Shown: positions 55,518-63,369 of the stretch, piece by piece | Position numbering within the stretch: position 1 is the stretch's first letter | Layout of the letters: every line of letters starts with the position of its first letter | From: Pseudomonadota bacterium | GTDB lineage: Bacteria > Myxococcota_A > UBA796 > SXON01 | Assembly: GCA_030684355.1 (NCBI GenBank) | Contig: JAUXTN010000002.1 | Span: 216,069 to 280,068 of the forward strand | Direction of reading: 5' to 3' | DNA length: 64,000 bases | Translations under genes and position numbers: made by a program | Notes under the pieces: model-generated | What the model was told of the DNA's origin: nothing | What the model saw: the letters and a program-made list of their open reading frames with translations, nothing else | Databases searched by the model: none

Positions 55518-57319
55518 TATGACTGTACCGACCCGTCGTGCGGCGTGGCACCGTACTCAGACGAGAGTGTGAGGGCGAGTACGGTCACGTTGTCGCCGCC
55601 GCCGCCGCGATTCGCCGCGTCGACGAGCGCGCGGCAGACCTCCATGGCTTGGGCCGCCACGGTGGCGCCACGGGCCTCCTTCACGGCGTTGCCGATGAGG
55701 AGCGCGACCGCGGCCTCCTCGGGGCCGCCGTAGTCCGACAGGCCGTCCGAGCAGAGGATCAGCCACTCGCCGGGGAGGAGCGACACGAGGCGCGTGTAGA
55801 GCGGCGCGGGGGCGGGCGTGCCGTCGGGATCGAAGTGGCCGCAGTACCCGACGAGCGGCGAGCCGGTGTCCGCCCACGAGACCTTCCGGCCGGCCGCGTG
55901 ATCGCGCATCCGGATGGACTGGAGGTTCTGGTCGTACGTGAGGAGCGAGACGCCGTGCCGCCCCACGAGGTAGGCGCGGGAGTCCCCGAGGGCGGCGAGG
56001 TGGACGCGGTTGCCGCGCGTCAGCGCGACGACGACGGTCGTGCCCATCGGGATGAAGTTGTCGGTGTCCGGCCCGGCGAGCCGGAGCGCGCCGTCGCAGA
56101 CGATCTCGTTCGCACGTGCGAGCGCCTGGGCCAGCGACGCGTGGACGCGGGGCGGCTCGGCATCCTTCAGGACGTCGGCCTGCTCGGCCCACCAGAGGCG
56201 GAGCGTGCGCACGGTGAGGCCGGACGCGAGGTCACCCGAGCCCGCGTTGCACTGGCTGATGCCGTCCGCCACGCAGAGCAGGGAGAACGTGGGGTCCCCG
56301 GCGAGCAGGAAGGCGTCCTGGTTCACCTGGGTCTGGAGGCACTTGAGCACGCCCACGTGGGTGTTGAAGCCCGCGCACGCGCCCGCCTGGTGGGCCCATG
56401 GCGCGGACGTGCGCATCGTGTGGACCGCCTCGGCCATGTGGAGCCGCTCCCACAACGCGAAGCCGTCCGCGGGGCGGAGGCCGGGGTCCGCCGCGAGGCC
56501 GTCCATCACCACCGCGAGGAGCTCCAGCGGCAAGGGGACGCCGAGCGCGCCGAGCTGCGGCGCCAGGTCGGACTCGGGGAGGTCACCGGGGGCGGGGAGG
56601 GGACCGAGGACCTGCTCCAGCAAGAGGCGGAGCACGAACCGCACGTCGTCCCGGCGCCCGTGCGGCGTCGGTGCGCCGCGGGTGCGGAAGTGGATCGTGT
56701 CCCCGGTGATCGCGACGGTCGTGGGGTCGGGGACGATGCCGAACCCGCCGAGGTGCACGTCCGCCAGGGCGCGGGCGAGCCGGAGCGCGAAGCCGAACGC
56801 CGCGGAGGGCGGGAGGCTGCCGTGCGCGGGGAGGGGACGGGCGCGGGCGTGGAGGACGTCGTGCCGATCGACGTCGTCGCGCAGGGCGACGCTGTCCCGC
56901 GTGAGGGCGAAGCGCTCGTCGGCTTCGAGGAGGGGGCGCACGGCGTCCCACCACGCGTCGAACCGCGCGGCGGAGGACAGGCGGCGTGCGAGGAACCAGT
57001 CCCGTACGTCCGCGGGGGTCAGCGGGCCGTCGACCTCGACGAGGAGCATCGCGAGCCCCGCGAGCGGCTCCGCCTCGACGAAGGCGCGGGCGCCGTCGGG
57101 ATCGCGCACGCTGCGCGCCAGGAGCCCGTCGGGAAGGCAGCGGCGGTAGGCCGTCGCGAGCGCCCCGTGGCGCACGTGGATCGGGTGGCTCGATCCCTGG
57201 CGCTCCCACCGCAGCGTGGCGCTCGCGGGATCGCAGTCCTCGACCGTCGCGAACCCGAAGGCGGGGTGGTGCAGGACGTCACCAACCTGTACGGGTGCAT
57301 CGGGGAGGATCGGTAGCAT
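55517..57319 (-). CDS. PP2C-type Ser/Thr phosphatase with degenerate kinase-like region
   Basis: A 600-residue protein. Residues 1-60 look like a small Tudor/CarD-type beta domain (VGDVLHHPAFGFATVEDCD). Residues about 150-310 resemble a Ser/Thr kinase C-lobe without the catalytic HRD and DFG (LARALADVHLGGFGIVPDPTTVAI, RDDVRFVLRLLLEQVLG). Residues about 335-600 are a PP2C phosphatase: NQDAFLL, VADGISQCNAG, MGTTVVVAL, ALGDSRAYLV, ILCSDGLSDYGG and GGGGDNVTVLAL keep the metal-binding Asp residues. It dephosphorylates phospho-Ser/Thr proteins. It is divergent from the HD hydrolase gene, with 108 bp between the starts. Confidence 0.82.
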   Translation of the reverse strand: MLPILPDAPVQVGDVLHHPAFGFATVEDCDPASATLRWERQGSSHPIHVRHGALATAYRRCLPDGLLARSVRDPDGARAFVEAEPLAGLAMLLVEVDGPLTPADVRDWFLARRLSSAARFDAWWDAVRPLLEADERFALTRDSVALRDDVDRHDVLHARARPLPAHGSLPPSAAFGFALRLARALADVHLGGFGIVPDPTTVAITGDTIHFRTRGAPTPHGRRDDVRFVLRLLLEQVLGPLPAPGDLPESDLAPQLGALGVPLPLELLAVVMDGLAADPGLRPADGFALWERLHMAEAVHTMRTSAPWAHQAGACAGFNTHVGVLKCLQTQVNQDAFLLAGDPTFSLLCVADGISQCNAGSGDLASGLTVRTLRLWWAEQADVLKDAEPPRVHASLAQALARANEIVCDGALRLAGPDTDNFIPMGTTVVVALTRGNRVHLAALGDSRAYLVGRHGVSLLTYDQNLQSIRMRDHAAGRKVSWADTGSPLVGYCGHFDPDGTPAPAPLYTRLVSLLPGEWLILCSDGLSDYGGPEEAAVALLIGNAVKEARGATVAAQAMEVCRALVDAANRGGGGDNVTVLALTLSSEYGATPHDGSVQS

Positions 57320-57427
57320 GGATCGGCCTCCTATCACCCCCGGTCCGCCTCCGCGGTTCAAGACGTGGCCCGCGGCGGGCTTGCACGAGCCGCGGCCGGT
57401 TAGGACGGCGCCCCCTGGGAGTCCACC

Positions 57428-58723
57428 GTGGAAGTTCGCGATCCCCTCCATGGCGCCATCGCGGTCGCACCCGAGGAGGTGCCGGTCGTCGACCATCCGT
57501 TCGTGCAGCGCCTGCGCGGCATCCGCCAGATGGGCTTCTCCGAACTGCCGTTCCCGAGCGCCATCCACAGTCGCTACGCGCATTCGCTCGGCGCGATGGA
57601 GCTCGCCGGCCGTGCCTTCGACCTGTGCTTCCGGCGCGACCCGTTCGTGGCGCCCGGGCGGCGCGCGCTGTACCGTCAGCTCGTGCGCATGGCGGCGCTC
57701 TGCCACGACCTCGGCCACGCCCCGTTCTCGCACTGCACCGAGTTCGCGATGCCCCCGCTGCGCGCGCTCGGGCTCGATGCCTACTCCCCGGAGCGCGTCG
57801 CGAAGCGGCTCGACCGCACCGCCAGCCACGAGGACTACACGATCGCGATCCTGACGCGCTCGTCGCTCTCCGACACGATCCGCGCCAACTTCCCGTTCGA
57901 CGGCCGGCACGTCGCCGCGCTCGTGAGCCGCGAGGTCGCGCCCCCGGACGACCTCTTCCTCGACGGCGGCCAGGACTACCGCCGCATCCTCTCCCAGCTC
58001 ATCTCGAGCGAGCTCGACGTCGACCGCCTCGACTACCTCGTGCGCGACTCGTACTTCTCGGGCGCGCGCTACGGCGAGATCGACGTCAACTGGATCCTGT
58101 CGAACCTCGAGTGGCACCTCGACGCCGCCGGGGATGTCTCGCTCGCCCTCGATCGGCGCGCCATCTACGCCTTCGACGACTTCATGATCGCCCGGTACCA
58201 CATGTTCGTGATGGTGTACTTCCACCACAAGTCCGTCGTGTACGAGGAGATGTTGAAGCGCCACTTCACGAGCCCGGCGTGCGAGTTCCAGTTCCCGAGC
58301 GGCACGGACGACTACCTCGCGATGGACGACGTGTACCTCCACGGCTGGCTGCGCGCCTCGGGGGACGACTGGGCGCGGCGCATCGTGGAGCGGCGGCCGT
58401 ACCGTCGCGCGCTGGAGGTGCACGGCTCCGCCGAGGAGGTCGTGGTGACCGACATCCTCGCGCGGCTCGACGCCGCGGGCATCGACCGCCTCGCGGCCGG
58501 GAGCACCGGGAAGCTCTCGCGCTACAACGTCATCGGCCAGAAGCGCGAGGGCGCGCCGCCGATCTACGTCATCGACCGCGCTCCGGGCCGCCCCGAGCGC
58601 GCCACCGCCCTGGAGGACGCCACGCGCGTCTTCGAGCGGTACCAGGACGAGCGCCACATCGCGCGCATCTACGTCCCGGAGGACCGCGTCGAGGAGGCCC
58701 AGGCGATCATCCGGGCGTCGTAG
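57428..58723 (+). CDS. HD-domain phosphohydrolase (SAMHD1/YwfO-like)
   Basis: A 431-residue cytoplasmic enzyme starting at GTG 57428 (VRDPLHGAI is the usual N-terminal phrase of the group). The HD metal site is assembled from HSRYAHSLGAMELA, ALCHDLGHAPFSHCTE and the Asp of ISSELDVDRLDYLVRDSYFSG. Family members hydrolyse dNTPs or phospho-compounds. The C-terminal half (about 240-431) is helical and typical of SAMHD1-like proteins. Convergent with the next gene across a 281-bp palindrome-rich spacer. Confidence 0.88.
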   Translation: MEVRDPLHGAIAVAPEEVPVVDHPFVQRLRGIRQMGFSELPFPSAIHSRYAHSLGAMELAGRAFDLCFRRDPFVAPGRRALYRQLVRMAALCHDLGHAPFSHCTEFAMPPLRALGLDAYSPERVAKRLDRTASHEDYTIAILTRSSLSDTIRANFPFDGRHVAALVSREVAPPDDLFLDGGQDYRRILSQLISSELDVDRLDYLVRDSYFSGARYGEIDVNWILSNLEWHLDAAGDVSLALDRRAIYAFDDFMIARYHMFVMVYFHHKSVVYEEMLKRHFTSPACEFQFPSGTDDYLAMDDVYLHGWLRASGDDWARRIVERRPYRRALEVHGSAEEVVVTDILARLDAAGIDRLAAGSTGKLSRYNVIGQKREGAPPIYVIDRAPGRPERATALEDATRVFERYQDERHIARIYVPEDRVEEAQAIIRAS

Positions 58724-59004
58724 CCGGCGTTCCGGAGGCGGCTCCGTTTCGAGTGCCTGCATGTTTGCGCTGGGCGCAGACATGTAGCGCGAAGCAAACG
58801 GAGCTTCGGCGACCCGAGGACGACAGACAGGCCGTGCGCGAGCCGGCGTGGCTCCCGGGCGGCCCGGCGGCCGAGGACGGCCGCCGTCGGTCCCCTCCCG
58901 GCTTCGGCGCGAAGCGCCTCGGTCCGCCCGGCGCGGCGCCGGTCGGGACCGGCCGCGAGGCGCGGCCGCCGTCCGGGCACCTGCCGCGGGTGACGGTCAG
59001 GCTC
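58724..59004. repeat. Palindrome-rich intergenic spacer, dispersed repeat copy B
   Basis: No gene was seen. A nested structure spans 58741-58804: outer arms GCTCCGTTT and AAACGGAGC, and an inner 14-bp stem (58757-58770 with 58774-58787, loop TGG). The minus strand of 58795-58846 matches the spacer at 35659-35709. A further stem GGCGGCCG-AGGA-CGGCCGCC lies at 58866-58885. Confidence 0.6.
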
Positions 59005-60339
59005 TCAGGCCCACATCGTGACGCTGGCCGCGGCGCCGGCGAGCACGAAGAGCACGATCCCGGCGCCGCAGCCCATGCACCCCGACTTCGCGGGTGTCGC
59101 CGAGGCGGCGACCTCCATCTCGGCCGTGCGCGTGACCTTGATCGGCGCGGTCTTCAGCGACGCGGCGTCCTCGGGCTTGTCGAGCGAGTAGTCCTCGCGC
59201 TGGCGGCTCGCCTCGCGCATGGCGATCTCCGCCGCGATGCCGGCCGCGCGGGCCTCTTCCTTCCGCTGTTCGAGCTCCAGGCGCGCCTTCTCGGCCTCCT
59301 GGCGCTCGCGCTCGGCCACCGCGGCGAGGCGCACGCGCTCGGCCTCCGCGGCCGCTTCCTGGCGCTTGCGCTCGGCGGCGGCGGCCTCCTCCTTCCGACG
59401 GCGCTCGGCCTCGGCCTCGATCCGGGCGTTCTCGGCCTCGGCCTCGGCGAGCCGGCGGGCGGCCTCGGCGGCCTCCAGCTCGACGGCGACCTGCGCGCGC
59501 ACGTCCGCGAGCGCCTTCGCGAGGCACACCTCCGCGACGAGCGCGGCCCCGAGCGCGCGGTAGGCGGACAAGGCGTCCACGCCGGTGGCGGCGACGCCCG
59601 TGACCTTGTCGGCGGTCCCGAGGAGGCCCGGGAGCGAGTCCTTGGCGTAGTCGGAGAGCGGCTGGGCGAAGCTCGCGGCCTGGCCGGCGAAGCTCTTCAG
59701 GGTGCCGCCGAGCCGATCGAGCATCCCGGCGGCCTCGGCCACCTCGGGGCCCGCGATGACCGCGAGCCGCGCGACGTTCGCCGCGGCCTGCTTGTCGATG
59801 AGGTCGGTGATGAGCTCCGTGCCGCCGCTGACGAGGTTGTCGGCGAAGGGGAGCACCACGTCGGTCGCGACGTACCAGGTGAGGAGCGCGCGGCCGGACT
59901 GCGTCCCGAGCAGCGCGTTGGCCTTCTCGTCGAGCGTGCCTTCGAAGAGCTTCCACGTGATGTAGGAGAGGCCTGCCGCCTTCAGGCCGGCGTCGGCGGC
60001 CTGCTGCGGGTCCGTCTCGAGCGCGCTCGCGGCGTCGCCCCGCACGATCTTGACCGCGCCGCGGAGCCCGGAGAACAGGGCGATGCCGGCATCCCCCTTG
60101 TCGAGGAAGTCGAAGGCGGCGAGGGCGCCCTGCGGGCCCGGCTCACGCGCGAGGACGTCGGCGCGCGCCATCACCCGCGCGGCGATCGCGGGATCGAGGG
60201 ACTCGGCGGCGGCGCCGAGGGTGCCCGGGTAGGTCCAGCTCGCGGCGAACGGGAGCACGGAGAAGAAGCCGTTGACGACGCGGACCGTGACGTCGCCGGG
60301 CTGATGGGCGGCGAGCGCCTCGGAGAGGGAGCGGTTCAT
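59005..60339 (-). CDS. Helical protein with Ala/Glu coiled coil and C-terminal membrane anchor, unknown function
   Basis: A 444-residue protein. Residues 1-290 form a helical domain paralogous to the upstream gene (shared: DKGDAGIALFSGLRGAVKI, ALLTWYVATDVVLPFADNLVSGG, ALSAYRALGAALVAEVCL). Residues about 285-385 are a long charged coiled coil (AEAEAENARIEAEAERRRKEE). A short linker leads to GCMGCGAGIVLFVLAGAAASVTMWA, a tail anchor. The ATG overlaps the upstream stop (ATGA). No family was recognised. The anchor suggests an inner-membrane-tethered cytoplasmic assembly with its paralogue. Confidence 0.7.
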   Translation of the reverse strand: MNRSLSEALAAHQPGDVTVRVVNGFFSVLPFAASWTYPGTLGAAAESLDPAIAARVMARADVLAREPGPQGALAAFDFLDKGDAGIALFSGLRGAVKIVRGDAASALETDPQQAADAGLKAAGLSYITWKLFEGTLDEKANALLGTQSGRALLTWYVATDVVLPFADNLVSGGTELITDLIDKQAAANVARLAVIAGPEVAEAAGMLDRLGGTLKSFAGQAASFAQPLSDYAKDSLPGLLGTADKVTGVAATGVDALSAYRALGAALVAEVCLAKALADVRAQVAVELEAAEAARRLAEAEAENARIEAEAERRRKEEAAAAERKRQEAAAEAERVRLAAVAERERQEAEKARLELEQRKEEARAAGIAAEIAMREASRQREDYSLDKPEDAASLKTAPIKVTRTAEMEVAASATPAKSGCMGCGAGIVLFVLAGAAASVTMWA

Positions 60340-61199
60340 CGACGGGCGGCCTCCTGTAGGCAGACTTCGGCGGCGAGACGCGCGCCGAGCAGACGGTAGA
60401 TGGGCAGGGCGTCCGCGGCGGTTGCGACGGCCCCGGCGACGGTCCCGGCGGTGGCGATGGCGGGGGGGAGCCACTGCTGGGCGGCGGCGGCGATGGTCTG
60501 CGCGTGGGCGGAGAGGGAGCGCGCCATGTCGTCGACGGGCCCGACGAGCTCGCTGACCATGCCGTTGGCGAGGGCCTCGGCGCCGGCGCCCATCGCGCTG
60601 TCGAGCCGCGCCTTGGTGGCGGGGCCGTAGCGCTCCAGGAGCCGCGACAAGAGGCCGCCGGTGCCCGTCAGGATGTCGTCGGTGAAGGGGAGCGCGAGCT
60701 CGACGGCGGCGTAGTACGTCAGGAGCGCCTCGCCGCTCGGGAGGGCGCGCAAGCGTGCCACTTTCTCGGTCACCGGGCCCGGGATGAGGGTGTGCGCCAT
60801 CCACGCGATGGCGACCATCTTCAGCGCGGCGTCGGCGCCTTGCTGCGCGTCCGTGTCGAGGGCCTTGGCGCGGTCCCCGAAGAAGAACGTGAGCGCCGAG
60901 CGCACGCCGGTGAACACGCTGATCCCCACGTCGCCGGTGTCGATCGCGTCGGCCACGGTGAGCGCCTTCTGCGTGGAGGGCTGCGCGGCGAGCGCGTGCG
61001 CGCGGACCATCGCGGCGTCGTCCAACTCGGGGAAGACGAGCATCCGCGCTTCGTCGAGCGACCGGTAGAAGGAGACCGGCGGCGCGCCGGGAATCGCGCC
61101 GAACAGCGCCCACAGGAGGCGCACGGTGGCGTCGTCCTCGGTGAAGGCGTCCAGCGCGGAGTCGAGGGTGCGAGGAGGGGACGAGGCGGCGGCGTTCAT
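60336..61199 (-). CDS. Helical protein paralogous to its downstream neighbour, unknown function
   Basis: A 287-residue, mostly helical protein. It aligns with residues 1-290 of the next gene: DTGDVGISVFTGVRSALTFFFGDRAKALDTDAQQGADAALK, ALLTYYAAVELALPFTDDILTGTGGL and ALPIYRLLGARLAAEVCLQEA. It lacks the coiled coil and membrane tail, so the pair may form a soluble/anchored heteromer. Several hydrophobic stretches could be buried helices or membrane-associated. It overlaps the downstream gene by 4 bp and follows the 62-residue gene by about 20 bp. Confidence 0.7.
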   Translation of the reverse strand: MNAAASSPPRTLDSALDAFTEDDATVRLLWALFGAIPGAPPVSFYRSLDEARMLVFPELDDAAMVRAHALAAQPSTQKALTVADAIDTGDVGISVFTGVRSALTFFFGDRAKALDTDAQQGADAALKMVAIAWMAHTLIPGPVTEKVARLRALPSGEALLTYYAAVELALPFTDDILTGTGGLLSRLLERYGPATKARLDSAMGAGAEALANGMVSELVGPVDDMARSLSAHAQTIAAAAQQWLPPAIATAGTVAGAVATAADALPIYRLLGARLAAEVCLQEAARR

Positions 61200-61218
61200 G
61201 CAGACTCCGCCGCGCAGT

Positions 61219-61407
61219 CTACCGATCCTGGCGCTCCGCGTCGATCTGGCCCTCTTCCTTCAGCTTGTCGTACAGGTCGCGCTTCGGGGCGGCGAACTTG
61301 TTGGGGGCGTCGGAGGAGGTGTCGGCGAGGTTCGACACGAGCCTCTCGCCGTAGTTCTTCATGAGCTTGTCCTTGATGCCTTTCAACAGGCTGCGCGCGA
61401 CGCCCAT
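61219..61407 (-). CDS. 62-residue basic/acidic helical protein, unknown function
   Basis: A short gene with a strong GGAGGGC ribosome binding site 4 bp before its ATG. The product starts with an amphipathic basic helix (VARSLLKGIKDKLMKNYGERL) and ends in a charged tail (DLYDKLKEEGQIDAERQDR). No signal peptide or membrane helix. By eye, its stop lies after the start of the 287-residue gene in map order, that is, the small gene is encoded upstream on the minus strand, so it may lead the operon with the two paralogues. The function is unknown. Confidence 0.6.
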   Translation of the reverse strand: MGVARSLLKGIKDKLMKNYGERLVSNLADTSSDAPNKFAAPKRDLYDKLKEEGQIDAERQDR

Positions 61408-61551
61408 GTTGCCCTCCGCTGTCACCCTACAGTGCGCCTGCACGCACCGCAAGCGCTCAGCGGGCGGGATCCGGGCCGCGTCCCTTCGCCGGCTCGATCC
61501 GAAGCAGGCCGGCGGGGTATCTTGTGCGCGGGAGAGCCGCGCGGATGGCCG

Positions 61552-62889
61552 ATGACTGACGCAACGCACACCGGCGCCCGGTTCCAGCTCTGGATCCGGC
61601 GGCGGCTCGAGCCCGAGGCGCCGTACTCGATTCGCTTCGAAGTGACCGACGGCAAGGGGATCCTGCGCGTGTCCCGGCCGGACGTCCTGATCGACCCCCC
61701 GGCGCGGCTCTCGGGGTTCGAGGACCGGCTGACCGCGCCGCAGGTCGCCACCACGCGCTTCCTCCTCACCTGGGACGGCGGGCGCCAGCGCCAGGCCCAC
61801 TCCCTGGCGCGGCTCGAAGAGGGGCAGCTCGAGCAACTGCCGGAAGATCGCTGGATCCGCCTCGCGGCGGTGACGGACGGCGCGACCCGCTCGCTGGTCC
61901 TCCCCACCGAGATCGAGCGCGATCCCGCGCGGGTGGACGACGAGCCGACCTGGCCGCGCCCGCAGGTGGTGCTCGCCGAGCTCCAGCACGAGCTGCGCCA
62001 GCTCGACGCGCGCCCCCCGGACGACGACCGCACCGAGCTCCGGCGGATGCCCGTCCCGCTGACCTCCGAGCCGATCGAGGCCTACGGCCTCCCTACCGAT
62101 GCGCGGGTGCGCCGTGCCGAACGGGTGGATATCGTCCCGCGGAGCACCCCGCCGGCTCCTCCGCGCCCCGTCGCCGCGCCGCCGGCCGCCGGCGCGTTCG
62201 CCACGCTGGACGCGCTGCTCAACGCGTCCCTGCTCACGGGCGCCGTCGACGACGATCAGACCGTGCTCATGGGGGGCTCGGCCCTCGCGATCGACCGCTC
62301 CGGGGCCGCCGTGACCCCCTCCCGGCCGGTGTTGCCGCGCCTCGACCCGTTCCCGTCGCCGCCGCTCCCCACGCCCGAGGAGCTCATGGCCATCGAGGCC
62401 GGCGAGGCCTCCGGCGAGGACGCAGACGACGAGTTCGACCTGGTCGGCATCGAGAGCGGGCAGGTCCTGCTGGAGGCTCTCGAGGCCCCCGGCGACGACG
62501 ACGACGACGATGAGCGCGAGTACACGGACCCGAACGCGCGCGCGCAGCCCGAGGTGACGGACATCGGGCGCTCGGCCGCGCCGGAGATCCTCCAGGGCAG
62601 CCAGATCACCGAGCCCGTGACGGTGTTCCCGTACTCGCCCGAGGAGGTCGCCTCGGCGGCCCGGGCGGCGGCGCCCGTCGAGCAGGGCTGGGTCGAGGTC
62701 GTGGACGTCCTGGAGGCCCACGCGGCCGACGCCGCCGAGCTCGCGCCCAGGCATGACTTCCATGAGCGCAACACGACGCTCGTGCGGTTCCTCCGCCGCC
62801 GCATGGCCGCGGACCGCACCCGCATCGCCGCGCTGGAGCGCCGGGTCGCCGACCTCGAGGCCGAGCTGGACCGCCGCCCAGCGCGCTGA
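61552..62889 (+). CDS. Acidic protein with C-terminal coiled coil, unknown function
   Basis: A 445-residue cytoplasmic protein. Residues 1-125 form a beta-rich domain (RFQLWIRRRLEPEAPYSIRFEV). Residues about 180-385 are Pro/Asp/Glu-rich and likely disordered, with a run of seven Asp at about 316. Residues about 400-445 form a coiled coil (ADRTRIAALERRVADLEAELDR). No family was recognised. It is divergent from the 62-residue gene and lies 84 bp before rbfA in the same direction. The N-terminal module could be a PilZ- or FHA-like fold, but no motif supports either. Confidence 0.6.
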   Translation: MTDATHTGARFQLWIRRRLEPEAPYSIRFEVTDGKGILRVSRPDVLIDPPARLSGFEDRLTAPQVATTRFLLTWDGGRQRQAHSLARLEEGQLEQLPEDRWIRLAAVTDGATRSLVLPTEIERDPARVDDEPTWPRPQVVLAELQHELRQLDARPPDDDRTELRRMPVPLTSEPIEAYGLPTDARVRRAERVDIVPRSTPPAPPRPVAAPPAAGAFATLDALLNASLLTGAVDDDQTVLMGGSALAIDRSGAAVTPSRPVLPRLDPFPSPPLPTPEELMAIEAGEASGEDADDEFDLVGIESGQVLLEALEAPGDDDDDDEREYTDPNARAQPEVTDIGRSAAPEILQGSQITEPVTVFPYSPEEVASAARAAAPVEQGWVEVVDVLEAHAADAAELAPRHDFHERNTTLVRFLRRRMAADRTRIAALERRVADLEAELDRRPAR

Positions 62890-62973
62890 ACGCTGCATTC
62901 CCGGCGCATCGCGGGGGCCCGGATGAGCGCGACGCGTTAACCGCCGGGTCTTTCCGGCCTGGAGGTCCTCCCG

Positions 62974-63369
62974 ATGTCATCCCGACGCGCCGAGCGCATC
63001 GGCTCCGTCATGCATGCGGAGCTCGCACGCCTCCTCCGCGAAGAGGTCAAGGACCCCCGCGTGGGCACCATCAGCATCACCGAGGTGCTGGTCCGGCCCG
63101 ACCTGTCCCAGGCGCGCGTCCGCTACCTGCCCCTCGGTGGCCAGGGCGACCGGATCCAGGTCCAGGCGGGCCTGGAGGCCGCGGCGCGGTTCCTCCGCGG
63201 TCCCATCGGGCGCGCGCTGGGCATCCGGCACGCGCCGGAGCTCCGCTTCGAGCTCGATCCCAACGTAGAGTACGCGGCGCGGATGGAGGCCCTCCTGCGC
63301 TCGATCCCGCCGGCGGCGGTCGATCCGGTCGAGACGACGGCCGCGGAAACGGACGGAGGTGAGGAATGA
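62974..63369 (+). CDS. rbfA: 30S ribosome-binding factor A
   Basis: A 131-residue protein helping mature the 16S 5' end and assemble the small subunit. Typical marks are SRRAERIGSVMHAELARLLREEVKDPR, TISITEVLVRPDLSQARVRYLPLG and ALGIRHAPELRFELDPNVEYAARMEALL. GGAGGT lies 8 bp before the ATG. It overlaps truB by 4 bp (ATGA). The usual upstream partner infB is absent here. Confidence 0.93.
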   Translation: MSSRRAERIGSVMHAELARLLREEVKDPRVGTISITEVLVRPDLSQARVRYLPLGGQGDRIQVQAGLEAAARFLRGPIGRALGIRHAPELRFELDPNVEYAARMEALLRSIPPAAVDPVETTAAETDGGEE

